Source: DAOUVR01 sp034430535 (GTDB lineage Bacteria > Chloroflexota > Dehalococcoidia > E44-bin15). Taken from it: 64,000 nt of DNA. Both the position numbers and the translations under genes were made by a program. Location: the NCBI GenBank assembly GCA_964443325.1, contig CAYUCL010000004.1:62001-126000 (forward strand), written 5' to 3'. Below, in pieces: positions 54,239 through 63,315 of this stretch (its first letter is position 1; each line of letters starts with the position of its first letter). The notes beneath the pieces are model-generated. The model saw nothing but the letters and a program-made list of their open reading frames with translations. It was not told the origin of the DNA and ran no database searches.

Positions 54239-54515
54239 CTAAGGCGACCAGATAGGTTTCCAATCATCAGCAGGATTATTGGTAAGACGTGTCAGATTAG
54301 ACCCGTCCACACTCACCACATAAATATCAGAGTTTCCGTCACGCTTAGAGGTAAAGGCGATCTTGCTCCCATCGGGCGACCACGACGCTTCTCCGTCCCA
54401 AGCCGGGTTGTTAGTGAGGTTGGTCTAGTTGGAGCCGTTGGCGTCCATCACGTAGATTTCATTCTCGCCATCACGGTTAGATATAAAGGTAATCTTGCAT
54501 CGCATTTCCACGATA
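54239..54515 (-). pseudogene. Decayed TolB-type beta-propeller gene fragment
   Basis: Minus-strand translation gives the WD40-like (PD40) repeats of TolB: ITFISNRDGENEIYVMDANG then, after an in-frame TAG (54427-54425), NLTNNPAWDGEASWSPDGSK, IAFTSKRDGNSDIYVVSVDG, and NLTRLTNNPADDWKPIWSP before a TAG stop at 54241. Upstream, the SWSPDG motif continues only in another frame (SWKCDA), so there is a frameshift near 54505. At least two inactivating changes. Only about two of the usual several repeats remain. A relic of a periplasmic or surface protein. Confidence 0.85.
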
Positions 54516-54538
54516 GCAAGGTGGACTCAGAGCTTTGA

Positions 54539-54910
54539 TTATTTAATCTTTAGGATTCCACCCACAAGCACCAGTAGCGACCCTACTCCAGCCAGGTAGA
54601 ATCCCTCGCGCAGATTGCCCAATTCAGCATGTTGTACAGCAAAGAAGTCATAGGCAAAGTTTCCTATTAACGCCAACCCCGCGAAGCCGAGGCCAATAAA
54701 AGCCAGCCCGGGCAAGATACCCCTCTCTCTAGCGGCAAATGTCCCAAAACAAAGCGCCGCTATCAGAAAAATAGGCAAGCCAAGATTATAAGCCTCCATC
54801 GCGTCAGATGACACACCACCCACCTTCTCAAAGACCAAGAAAACGCTAACAATCATCGCCAAAGCACCAATGAACGCCAGTGCCTCTGGTGCACCAAATT
54901 TAGCTCTCAT
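54539..54910 (-). CDS. Four-helix membrane protein of unknown function
   Basis: 123 aa with about four hydrophobic helices (residues 10-27, 44-58, 67-85, 104-121). Helices and loops carry few charged residues: GLPIFLIAALCFGTFAARER and GLAFIGLGFAGLALIGNFAY. GGAGGGAAGAGCAAAG precedes ATG 54910. No family recognised. It lies just upstream of the TolB relic on the same strand. Confidence 0.65.
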   Translation of the reverse strand: MRAKFGAPEALAFIGALAMIVSVFLVFEKVGGVSSDAMEAYNLGLPIFLIAALCFGTFAARERGILPGLAFIGLGFAGLALIGNFAYDFFAVQHAELGNLREGFYLAGVGSLLVLVGGILKIK

Positions 54911-55217
54911 CTTTGCTCTTCCCTCCTTCAGTTTTTAAATGTTGCACTGCAGCACCAAAAGGGATTTAATTTTAAGGACCTGACCATGACCTCATGTAAC
55001 CTCCTCATGGAATAATGGAAAAGAGCTTCGTATAACATCACACTTATACCATAATTGGCCATGACTGCCAACCCCACTCATACTTGATGAGTCAGTCGCC
55101 TACATGGATAAACTCACATATAGTTGGCGACCCAATCTCAAGAGACTATTCTTATCCCTCACCGCTCTCACCTCTGATAGTTCCTTACGTAGCACCTCGC
55201 TAAAAAGGCTGAGGTTG
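54911..55217. other. Intergenic with a seven-codon mini-ORF
   Basis: About 300 bases. Minus strand holds GAGGAGGTTAC then ATG 54995 encoding MRSWSGP and a stop (54972-54995). The SD is flanked by CCATGA and TCATGG, an inverted repeat that could hide it. No other feature seen. Confidence 0.35.
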
Positions 55218-57392
55218 TCATGCGCTCCTAGCATGTGAATTGCTGTATTTTGCCATTAGCTCGGCGCTGTGAATTACTTTGATATTGCTTTTGCGCTTAT
55301 CTAATCCGCCCCTGATCTGAAGGATACAGGGTGTACAATTGGTAACTACTATGTCGGCACCACTTGCTTCTATATTGTCTAGCTTCCGTTGCAAGACTGA
55401 GTTAGATAACTCCGGGTATTTGAGCACAATCTCACCACCAAAGCCACAGCAGGCATCTGAGTCAGCCATCTCTACCAGTTCTAAGCCCTCCCGTTCAAGC
55501 AGTTGTCTGGGTTCAACATATACACCAAGCCCTCTCTTCAAATAACAAGGGTCATGGTAAGTGACTTTCTCATTTAGTGGAGGTCTCTTCTCTGCTGAAG
55601 GAGTTAGTTCAAGAACAAGTTGCGAGAAATCGCGAATTTTGCTGGAAAGTACTTTCGCCCTCTGATTCCAATCTGGTTCAGCGGCGGTTAAACGCGGATA
55701 CTCCTGTTTTAGCATGACTGCGCAACCAGGGCACACGGTGACAATATAGTCAGGATCTCCTTCTTCCAGAGCAGCGATGTTTCTTCTGGCTAGCCCGAGG
55801 GTTGTTTCGACATCGCCAGCAAACCATGCTGGAGCACCACAACATGTTTGTCCCTGCGGATAGTAAGGCTCAGCGCCACATTCCCTCAGAACCTTCATGA
55901 CATCTTGGCCAAGGTCAGGATATGCATAATCAGCAACACAGCCAGCATAAAAAGCCACACTGGGATGGACTCCTTTCTTAGGTGATGATGAATCCTTCAA
56001 CCGGTCACGTAATGGACGATGTGATAGCGCAGGAAGGCTGATAGTCTGGGCCAGCGAATTCAGTGGATAGGGAAGCCATCTTGTCATAAAATCTTTATCA
56101 GTAAAAGGCCGCTGCAGGTATGAGCCAACTCTTATTGCTCTATCTAACCGCGCTGGGTGTTTCAGTACGCCTCGGTATGCCACCTTACCTTTCCATGACA
56201 AGCCCTCTTCTGCCACAAACCTTGCTTTCAACTGAGATACCATGCGCGGTATATCGATACAGGCTGGGCAGACTTCCTTGCACGCCATGCATCCCATGCA
56301 TAAGCTTGCTGGATCCTTTGCCTTATCCATGCCATGAAGGAAGGCAGTTAAGATAGCGCCAATGCCACCCTGGTATATATAACCGTAAGTTTGTCCAGCG
56401 AGTGACTGGAAAACCGGGCAGACATTAAGGCAGGCGCCACATTTAATGCAATATAACGCCTCTCTGAATTCAGTGGATTCTCTCATTTGCCAGCGGCCAT
56501 TATCTACCAGGACAATATGCACCTCGCCGGGGCCTTGCGCGCTGAGAGATGGTACTTCTGGAATAGCAGTGGTATTACTAGGACCGCTAATATAAGAGAT
56601 ATAGACTGGCATTTTCATCCCCATGGTGCTCCTGCTGAGTAGTCTAAGTATGGCGTCGGCATCTTCCAAGCTGGAAACCAGCTTCTCGTAGCCAACCAGC
56701 GCCACATGTATGGGAGGCAAAGTGGTGGCCATACAGCCATTCCCTTCATTAGTGACGATGACTATGCTTCCAGTTTCAGCTATAGCAATATTAGCTCCTG
56801 AAATACCCATATCCGCATTAATATAGAACTGCCTTAATGCATGACGTGCTGCATTTAATAGAACCTGAGGTTCAGGTTCCAGTTGCTCACCTGTTTCTGT
56901 GGAGAGAAGCTCAGCGACCTGCTCAATCGTTTTATGTATGGCTGGTCCAACCATATGCGCCGGTCTTTCCCCAGCTAGTTGGATGATCCATTCTCCAATG
57001 TCGGTTTCCTTTACCTCCATGCCAGCATGCTCAAGATACTCCCTTAGCTCGAGCTCTTCAGTGAGCATGGATTTTGATTTGACTATGTGTTTCACATGGC
57101 GTTCCTGTGCCAGCTTCAGCACATAGTTGTTGGCATCCTCGGCACCCCTGGCTTCATATACCACAGCACCAGACTCAGCAGCTTCAATCTTGAATAGCTC
57201 CACCAATTGAGGTAGGTTAGCGATAGATTTCTCTTTCACGCGGCGGATTTCTTTGCTTAAAGCATCGAAATCAATGCCTTCCAGCGCCATTTGAAGCACC
57301 ATCTTTAGAAGGGGTGTCAATCTACCAAGAGCAGACTGCAAATTGTCATCTGCTAGCGCCTTATGCACACGTTTAGTCATTTCCCTACTCAT
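55218..57392 (-). CDS. LutB-LutA fusion: LUD, ferredoxin and two CCG domains
   Basis: 724 aa. Residues ~60-310 form a LUD domain (KHIVKSKSMLTEELELREYL, NADMGISGANIAIAETGSIV). Then two 4Fe-4S motifs (CIKCGACLNVCPVF, CMGCMACKEVCPA) typical of LutB/LldF. From about residue 490 come two CCG domains (FYAGCVADYAYPDLGQDVMK with TCCGAPAWF, and YHDPCYLKRGLGVY with CCGFGGE) as in LutA. Separate LutA, LutB and LutC proteins oxidise L-lactate to pyruvate; here A and B are one chain. GAGGCGG precedes the ATG. Upstream gene is a lone LUD protein. Substrate may be lactate or another 2-hydroxyacid. Confidence 0.92.
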   Translation of the reverse strand: MSREMTKRVHKALADDNLQSALGRLTPLLKMVLQMALEGIDFDALSKEIRRVKEKSIANLPQLVELFKIEAAESGAVVYEARGAEDANNYVLKLAQERHVKHIVKSKSMLTEELELREYLEHAGMEVKETDIGEWIIQLAGERPAHMVGPAIHKTIEQVAELLSTETGEQLEPEPQVLLNAARHALRQFYINADMGISGANIAIAETGSIVIVTNEGNGCMATTLPPIHVALVGYEKLVSSLEDADAILRLLSRSTMGMKMPVYISYISGPSNTTAIPEVPSLSAQGPGEVHIVLVDNGRWQMRESTEFREALYCIKCGACLNVCPVFQSLAGQTYGYIYQGGIGAILTAFLHGMDKAKDPASLCMGCMACKEVCPACIDIPRMVSQLKARFVAEEGLSWKGKVAYRGVLKHPARLDRAIRVGSYLQRPFTDKDFMTRWLPYPLNSLAQTISLPALSHRPLRDRLKDSSSPKKGVHPSVAFYAGCVADYAYPDLGQDVMKVLRECGAEPYYPQGQTCCGAPAWFAGDVETTLGLARRNIAALEEGDPDYIVTVCPGCAVMLKQEYPRLTAAEPDWNQRAKVLSSKIRDFSQLVLELTPSAEKRPPLNEKVTYHDPCYLKRGLGVYVEPRQLLEREGLELVEMADSDACCGFGGEIVLKYPELSNSVLQRKLDNIEASGADIVVTNCTPCILQIRGGLDKRKSNIKVIHSAELMAKYSNSHARSA

Positions 57393-57446
57393 GTTTCCGC
57401 CTCACAGTACACGGCTACAATTCCCACCTGAAATTTGTGCGCCCTT

Positions 57447-58196
57447 TCATTTACTTGCAGCCCTATCTACTAGGACAATATGCTCTTCTTCTGGACCCTG
57501 GGCCCTGGCCATTAACGCTTTTGGTATATCAGCGGTAGTGTTTCTTCCGGTGATATAGGTGATATATCTCGACATTTTCCTGTCCGTCACTGTTTTGCTG
57601 AGCAATTTAAGTTTAGCAGTAGCATCTTCCATGTTAGAGACTAACTCTTTGCGGTCAAGCATCGTCACATGTATAGGAGGCAAAACAGCGACCAAGCGGT
57701 CATTTCCTTCATTGCTCATAATGATTAAAGTCCCAGTTTCAGCTATGGCAACACTAGCCTCTGAAATACCCATATCTGCAACGATATAGGACTGCCTCAA
57801 CGCCCGACGCGCCGCAATTGATAGAGCCTGAGGGTCAGCTTCCAGCTTCTCACCGGTTGCTTTGGAGATAAGCCCAGCGACCTGCTCAATGGTTTTGGGT
57901 GGGACTAAATATTCTGCATGCGCTGCTCTTTCCCCAGCTAATTGGGTGATCCATTCTGCGATGTCGGTTTCCCTAACCTCTATGCCAGCATTTTCCAACT
58001 GCTCTCTTAGCCCAATCTCCTCAGCCAGCATAGACTTTGACTTGACTATGTGCTTCACACCGTGTTCCTGTGCAACTTTCAGCACATAATCACCGGCATC
58101 CTTGGCGTCTTTGGCTTCGTATACCATGGCGCCAACTCTAGTGGCTTCGGTCTTAAACCGCTCCACGACTTCTGTGGCTCCTAAATCCATATCCAT
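57447..58196 (-). CDS. Stand-alone LUD protein, paralogue of the fusion's N-terminal domain
   Basis: 249 aa. It aligns with residues ~55-320 of the fusion protein encoded downstream: KHIVKSKSMLAEEIGLREQL, VADMGISEASVAIAETGTLI and EEEHIVLVD end near the same point. It is closer to the LutB LUD domain than to typical LutC, and stops where the ferredoxin part would begin. It probably arose by partial tandem duplication and now acts as the LutC-like partner. Start at ATG 58196, with weak AAGGATGG overlap. Confidence 0.88.
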   Translation of the reverse strand: MDMDLGATEVVERFKTEATRVGAMVYEAKDAKDAGDYVLKVAQEHGVKHIVKSKSMLAEEIGLREQLENAGIEVRETDIAEWITQLAGERAAHAEYLVPPKTIEQVAGLISKATGEKLEADPQALSIAARRALRQSYIVADMGISEASVAIAETGTLIIMSNEGNDRLVAVLPPIHVTMLDRKELVSNMEDATAKLKLLSKTVTDRKMSRYITYITGRNTTADIPKALMARAQGPEEEHIVLVDRAASK

Positions 58197-58271
58197 CCTT
58201 GCACGAAAGAACTACACAAAATACTACTTCTCTCTTGATTTTCTTAAAACTATGTCGCTCTGCTTACTCTA

Positions 58272-58886
58272 CTAACCTGCAAGCTGCATACCCTTGCTGA
58301 AAGCCATCATATTGGCCTCAAATTCTTTGGGGAAACTTTCCCGTAATACTGGCTCCACTGATTTCTCGTCCAGCGGCAGGACGCCGCAGCCAATGAGAGC
58401 GCCGACGAGGATTACATTGGCAAATATGGGATCGCCCATTTTTTGTGCTTCTTCGGTGGCATTTATCACCCATGTTTTGGCTGACAGCTCCTTTATGGTT
58501 TTCATGAGCCTATCCAGATCAGGATATTCAGCCTCGCCTCCAGTAACATCAATGGAATGTATAGGCCTGGGGTTGACTATGGTGATGACATCCGGGTTAC
58601 CAAACCGCCCTAGCATTCTCAGGGTTTCCACCGGCTCCATGCCGAGGATGACATCAGCGCGTCCATCAGAGATAAAAGGGCTACATTCAATCTCCTTTGA
58701 AATTCTCAAGTGGCTCATGACTGGCCCACCCCTTTGGGATGCTCCATAAGTTTCCCCAATAGTCACGAAGTAGCCTTCTCTTACCAGGGCATTGCCGATA
58801 AGCAGAGATACCCTCACATTGCCCTGACCACCGACACCGGTAATGATCAGGTTAAGCGGATCGTTCATTAAGGTCTTTGTAGTCAT
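58272..58886 (-). CDS. iorB: Indolepyruvate:ferredoxin oxidoreductase, beta subunit (copy 2)
   Basis: 204 aa from ATG 58886 (GGAGG four bases upstream, ATGA overlap with iorA copy 2). Marks: TGVGGQGNVRVSLLIGNALV and ASQRGGPVMSHLRIS. The G-N-V after the glycines replaces the G-V-I of copy 1. Pairs with the adjacent alpha subunit. An earlier in-frame start lies inside iorA and is rejected. Confidence 0.92.
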   Translation of the reverse strand: MTTKTLMNDPLNLIITGVGGQGNVRVSLLIGNALVREGYFVTIGETYGASQRGGPVMSHLRISKEIECSPFISDGRADVILGMEPVETLRMLGRFGNPDVITIVNPRPIHSIDVTGGEAEYPDLDRLMKTIKELSAKTWVINATEEAQKMGDPIFANVILVGALIGCGVLPLDEKSVEPVLRESFPKEFEANMMAFSKGMQLAG

Positions 58887-60820
58887 GTTGCCTCCTTCAC
58901 GATGGCTCCCTGAGGACATATATCTGCACACACCCCACATCCGGTGCAGATTACCTCGTCTATCTTGGCTTTGCCAGCCTCTTTATCCCAAATCAACCCA
59001 GGGCAGCGAAACACCCTGGTGCATAATCTGTCACAACCACAAGCCTCTCCTATACACTTTTCGGGGTCAACATGCACCTTATATGGTTTTCCTTTTTCCC
59101 TGTGGCTTCTCACCAGCTCGCACTCGCGTCGCATTATCACTACCTTAGCACCACCGTCCGCCATCATTTCAAGCAGAGTAGCAGTAGTGCTTTCAAGGTC
59201 GAAGGGATCGCAAATGTCGACATGTATTCCCAATGAGCGGCATAAGGCTTCCATACTCACAGCCTTTGTTGGCTCCCCCATAGCGCTCACTCCAGTTCCA
59301 GGGTGGGGTTGGAAACCGGTCATTGCAGTAGCACTATTATCTAAGACTATAAGAATGAAATTCGACTGATTGTAAATGCCGTTTATCAGCGCTGGAATAG
59401 CGGCATGGAAGAAAGTGGAGTCGCCGCACACAGCAAGTACCGGTTGGTTGAAACCGAACTGTCCCAACTTCCCAAGTCCGTTAGCCACTCCTATCCCAGC
59501 TCCCATGCAGTGCATCGTCCTTACCTGGAAAAAGCCAGCGGGCCCCAGTGCCATGGAGTAGCAACCGATATCACCGGTAACAATTCCATTGCGCCCATCT
59601 AGCTTGAGTGCATTCTTGATCGCCCAAAAGCTAGCACGATGAGCGCAACCGGGGCAGAAAGTCATCATTCGTTCAGGGACGTTGCTTTTTGAGATCTCCT
59701 CTGCTTTCTTGCCATACTCAATGTCTCGAGGCTGATATGCCAACCCCATTATGTTGCTTACTGCTTTGATAACCTTGTCTGGGTTTAGCTCTCCATAAGC
59801 ATTTATGTCTCCCGAGCGCTTACCGTAAAAAAGGGGACGTGGAGCGCCAGGTGGCAAGTTGGCAACCAGTTCCATCACACTTCGCTCCAGGAAGGGGTCG
59901 ATCTCTTCAACCACCAGAACTTTCTGCGATTTGCTCAGATGTCTTTCCACAAATTTTTCTGGCAAGGGCCAAAGAGTACCCAGTTTGAGGATGCCCACCC
60001 TGTCATCCAGTTTCAATGCCTTCACCGCTTCCCGAGAGTAAAGCCAGCAGCTACCGCAGGTTATAATGAGCAAATCTGCATTATCTGGACCCACATACCA
60101 ATTGAAGGGCGATGATTCAAACTTTTCCCGCGCATTATCTAGCCTCACGTGCAACAAAGCATGCCGCAATGCGCTGGGAACCGGCATAAACTTGGTCGGC
60201 ATGACGTTCCGTGTATCATGTATCTGGTCGAAATATGCCTTCTGTTCCTTTTTAAGCAACTCACCCAGCTTAACATTGCCCCTGGCGTGGGAAATGCGGG
60301 TTACACTCCGCAGCATACATATGGTGCCTAGCTCCTCTGAAAGGTCAAAGAGCCATTTGGTCATTTCCTTAGCTTCCTGGAAGTTACCTGGCTCCAGTAA
60401 CGGTATGTCTAGCCATTTAGCTATGGGTCGCGTATCCTGTTCATTAGAACTGGATATAGCGGAAGGATCATCGCAGCTAACAAGGACCAATCCCCCATTA
60501 CCTATTCCAGTCATGACGAGATTCGCTAGAAAGTCAGAAATGACATTGACTCCATTCTGCTTCATAGAGGCGATGGCTCGAATGCCAGCAAAGGAAGCAC
60601 CGGCAGCAGCTTCCATAGCCACTTTTTCATTTACAGACCACTGGGCATAAATGCCCATATTCTTGGATACCGACGCCAAACTTTCCATGATTTCTGACGA
60701 GGGTGTCCCTGGATAGGCAGCAGCAAATCCAACCCCCGCCTCCAGTGCACCACGAGCAATAGCTTCATTGCCAATGAGGAGCTGATTTGTGCCAGGAGCA
60801 TCTATGTCAATACTTGCCAT
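58883..60820 (-). CDS. iorA: Indolepyruvate:ferredoxin oxidoreductase, alpha subunit (copy 2)
   Basis: 645 aa from ATG 60820 (GGGAGG eight bases upstream; a GTG three codons earlier is too close). NQLLIGNEAIARGALEAGV, AYPGTPSSEIMESLA, CGDSTFFHAAIPALINGIYN (TPP site) and a C-terminal ferredoxin. The first cluster motif (CIGEACGCDRLCTRVFRC) is irregular, unlike copy 1; the second (CTGCGVCADICPQGAI) is standard. Distinct from copy 1, so the 2-oxoacid may differ. It sits with LUD/LarA/FrhB genes, suggesting it takes 2-oxoacids made from 2-hydroxyacids. Confidence 0.93.
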   Translation of the reverse strand: MASIDIDAPGTNQLLIGNEAIARGALEAGVGFAAAYPGTPSSEIMESLASVSKNMGIYAQWSVNEKVAMEAAAGASFAGIRAIASMKQNGVNVISDFLANLVMTGIGNGGLVLVSCDDPSAISSSNEQDTRPIAKWLDIPLLEPGNFQEAKEMTKWLFDLSEELGTICMLRSVTRISHARGNVKLGELLKKEQKAYFDQIHDTRNVMPTKFMPVPSALRHALLHVRLDNAREKFESSPFNWYVGPDNADLLIITCGSCWLYSREAVKALKLDDRVGILKLGTLWPLPEKFVERHLSKSQKVLVVEEIDPFLERSVMELVANLPPGAPRPLFYGKRSGDINAYGELNPDKVIKAVSNIMGLAYQPRDIEYGKKAEEISKSNVPERMMTFCPGCAHRASFWAIKNALKLDGRNGIVTGDIGCYSMALGPAGFFQVRTMHCMGAGIGVANGLGKLGQFGFNQPVLAVCGDSTFFHAAIPALINGIYNQSNFILIVLDNSATAMTGFQPHPGTGVSAMGEPTKAVSMEALCRSLGIHVDICDPFDLESTTATLLEMMADGGAKVVIMRRECELVRSHREKGKPYKVHVDPEKCIGEACGCDRLCTRVFRCPGLIWDKEAGKAKIDEVICTGCGVCADICPQGAIVKEAT

Positions 60821-60848
60821 ATTACTCACCTCCCTAATTTGCTATCCA

Positions 60849-61964
60849 CTATTCGGATAGCAGTTTATCAACCATGCCCTTCGATAGCCCAACATAAAGT
60901 AGATTGTTTATGTCGCCACTCCTTTTAACTATCTCTTGCAATGCTCGTTTCTTCTTCAGCAGCGCTGCCTCCTTAAGATGAGCCAAGTTCTGAGGAGGCA
61001 ATGTATCAGTCTCAAGCTTTCCCTTCATCTTGGCCATCTCCACAAGCTCTGCGCCAGCATTGGTGCGGACAATGAGGGTGTTCCAGCCTTCAATTCCCTC
61101 AACCGAGCCAACTGAGATGTCGGCAAACTCAGATGTCATATCCAAGCAGTAAGAGCAACTTGACATAACATATTTCCTGATTTGATCCAGAGGAAATGAG
61201 ACCTTACCAGATTGAGCGTAGGCATCGAATCTATTAGCTGGAGGGGGTGGGATATCAAACTTGGTCACCTGTGGCAATTCCAAGTTCTCCTTCAGAAAAT
61301 GATGAAATCCATCGGGCGATAGAGCCCAGGTGCAAAACAGTCCAATCACTATCTTTACATTGCCTATATTTACTCTGTCCTGTGGTGGATCTTTCTTCAT
61401 CTTGGCCAAGGCCATGGCCTGGCAGGGTATAGCGACTATGGCCAGCCCCTCTTGACTATCTTTTGGAATATGGTTTAAAGCTTCTAATACAGGGCACGCC
61501 ATGTAATTGGAGCCAGCACCTTCAAGCACCTCTTCCACGTTGCGAGCCAGGAAAGCACCGGGAGTCTTGTCGTCAGATGTTTTTGACATGATTGCGCCGT
61601 CAACGAGTCCCTCCGACAGCGCCAAGGATAAAAGCGTAGTAACCGTACCCCCATATTGTGCCTTTTCTCTGATGCGTGCATCCGTTGACCTTGCCATCAA
61701 CACTTCCTTAGCAGTGCCTAGCTCATCCTTGCTGTATGGTACCCCATGAACTTGCTGGCTAATCGCATTCATATCTGTGTATGTTCGTGGGCAATATTGG
61801 TAACATTGCCCTTCTGTAAGAGTGCAATTGTCAAGAAGCACTATCCTGCCTTTGTAGGGCACCAGATAAGGACAACCGCCGGTACATGCGCCACATAGAG
61901 TGCATAACCCGGCATCGATGACTTCGTCGAATAGCTCCTTAGAACCTTTAACCTTCGTATCCAT
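60849..61964 (-). CDS. FrhB-like iron-sulfur flavoprotein
   Basis: 371 aa from ATG 61964 (GGAGG five bases upstream), similar to F420-reducing hydrogenase beta subunits. N-terminal cysteine motif GLCTLCGACTGGCPYLVPYK and more Cys downstream (CTLTEGQCYQYCPRTY); later IVAIPCQAMALAKM and SSCSYCLDMTSEFADISVG. Relatives bind flavin and Fe-S and transfer hydride or electrons among F420, NAD(P)H and ferredoxin. Between LarA-like and IorA genes it probably links electrons from this pathway. F420 use is not proven. Confidence 0.9.
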   Translation of the reverse strand: MDTKVKGSKELFDEVIDAGLCTLCGACTGGCPYLVPYKGRIVLLDNCTLTEGQCYQYCPRTYTDMNAISQQVHGVPYSKDELGTAKEVLMARSTDARIREKAQYGGTVTTLLSLALSEGLVDGAIMSKTSDDKTPGAFLARNVEEVLEGAGSNYMACPVLEALNHIPKDSQEGLAIVAIPCQAMALAKMKKDPPQDRVNIGNVKIVIGLFCTWALSPDGFHHFLKENLELPQVTKFDIPPPPANRFDAYAQSGKVSFPLDQIRKYVMSSCSYCLDMTSEFADISVGSVEGIEGWNTLIVRTNAGAELVEMAKMKGKLETDTLPPQNLAHLKEAALLKKKRALQEIVKRSGDINNLLYVGLSKGMVDKLLSE

Positions 61965-62010
61965 AGTATCCTCCATTCAGATTACCACCTCGGCTACTGG
62001 ACATCATAAT

Positions 62011-63255
62011 TCACGTTAGGTACTGTATTGTACCATCGGGAACTACCGCTACCTTAGCTCCTTTTGGAAAATCTTGTGTCAGAATATCCATAACCTCCGG
62101 CCAGGTCTTTACCCATATAGTATCAGGTATGGCTAGCCAGTCGGTGAACGACTTCTCAAATTGCGGTGACAATACTATCAGCCTTTTCAGCCAAGGCAAC
62201 TCGAAATTGACCGGGCTAAACAAGCGCCCCCCTATTGATTTGCCAAAACTGCCCAGCAGGTAATGCACCACCTGGCCAGCAGGACAATCCATGATCAATA
62301 CCAGGTCGCCACCCTTCTCCATTAATATCGATACCCCCATAAGCAGCCCGACGATTGCTTCATTAGCTTTGCTGAAGTTATTGATTACAGCCACCTCAAT
62401 CCCTGGGACAGTTTTCGTAGCATAGTGTGGCACGGCAAACTTCAGAGCTTCATAGAATTCGGCTTGGCATTCTCCCGCGAATATTGCACATTGCTCTCCC
62501 CCACCATTAATCATGGTATCAATCTTGAAGTCCAGCCCCACCATTCTGGCCGCCTCATTAAAGTCCCGTATCATAGGGTTCTCAGCGTATTTGCCAGGCC
62601 CTACAGCGTCGCCTCGCCCAGAGTGCCTAGCCTCGATTTCCAGGCGGTGAAAGCCCTCGATCGAGTCCATTGAAGCTATACCAGGCAGGATAATCTTCCC
62701 ACCACCGCCATATCCGCTTTGGACATGCGGAACTATGGATCCTATGGCGATCTTCAAGTCACAGCTCATCACCTCAGCGTTAACCGAGAGCTCAGTGCCT
62801 TGCGATGTCCGCCCAATATGCTGGCAGTTCTCATATGCGTTGTGATTGTAAACCGGAAACCTATCCATTATGCCAACTCCCAGTTTCTTTTGAAAGTCCT
62901 CGAAGGTGTGCGCACTATGGGAGCCAATAGCGCAGATAAATCTGATGGCTGCATCAGGAATGCCTGCTGCTTCTAGCTCCTCGAGAACATAGGGTACCAA
63001 CTCGTAAGTACCTGTTGGTCGGGAAAGGTCATCGAAAATTATGGCCACTTCCTTTTTCCCACGGGCTAACTCCCTGAGGGGAGGGGTTCCAATAGGCTTG
63101 CTGAAGGCAGCCCTTATCTGCTCTGAGGTTATGTGAGGGGCGTTGTGCCCATTCATAAGGCATGGTACAACATCCCACGACTCGGGAAATTCCAACTGCA
63201 ATTCTCCCTTTTCATACCACATTTGCTTGGGAACAGCCACTGTCTTAGTGCTCAC
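62011..63255 (-). CDS. LarA-like (lactate racemase family) protein
   Basis: 414 aa, a nickel-pincer racemase-family protein. Seen: FDDLSRPTGTYELVPYVLEE (DDxTRP type), ICAIGSHSAHTFEDF, NHNAYENCQHIG, and SGYGGGGKIILPGIASMDS whose Lys is the cofactor-linked residue in LarA. GTG start with AAAGGGG nearby. Cofactor genes larBCE are not in the window, so whether it is nickel-loaded is unknown. Family members racemise lactate and other 2-hydroxyacids, matching the LUD genes nearby. Confidence 0.9.
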   Translation of the reverse strand: MSTKTVAVPKQMWYEKGELQLEFPESWDVVPCLMNGHNAPHITSEQIRAAFSKPIGTPPLRELARGKKEVAIIFDDLSRPTGTYELVPYVLEELEAAGIPDAAIRFICAIGSHSAHTFEDFQKKLGVGIMDRFPVYNHNAYENCQHIGRTSQGTELSVNAEVMSCDLKIAIGSIVPHVQSGYGGGGKIILPGIASMDSIEGFHRLEIEARHSGRGDAVGPGKYAENPMIRDFNEAARMVGLDFKIDTMINGGGEQCAIFAGECQAEFYEALKFAVPHYATKTVPGIEVAVINNFSKANEAIVGLLMGVSILMEKGGDLVLIMDCPAGQVVHYLLGSFGKSIGGRLFSPVNFELPWLKRLIVLSPQFEKSFTDWLAIPDTIWVKTWPEVMDILTQDFPKGAKVAVVPDGTIQYLT

Positions 63256-63315
63256 TTTGTTTTCCCCTTTCTATGTCGGAAGATCGCTACCTGAATTAGA
63301 AATATATACGAAATC

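Noticed and set aside
54425..54427. Amber readthrough (pyrrolysine) in the TolB-like frame
   Set aside because: The frame also has a frameshift upstream and only two repeats, so decay explains it better.
54230..54538. 102-codon plus-strand frame
   Set aside because: It is antisense to the TolB-type relic, whose minus-strand reading gives clear PD40 repeats.
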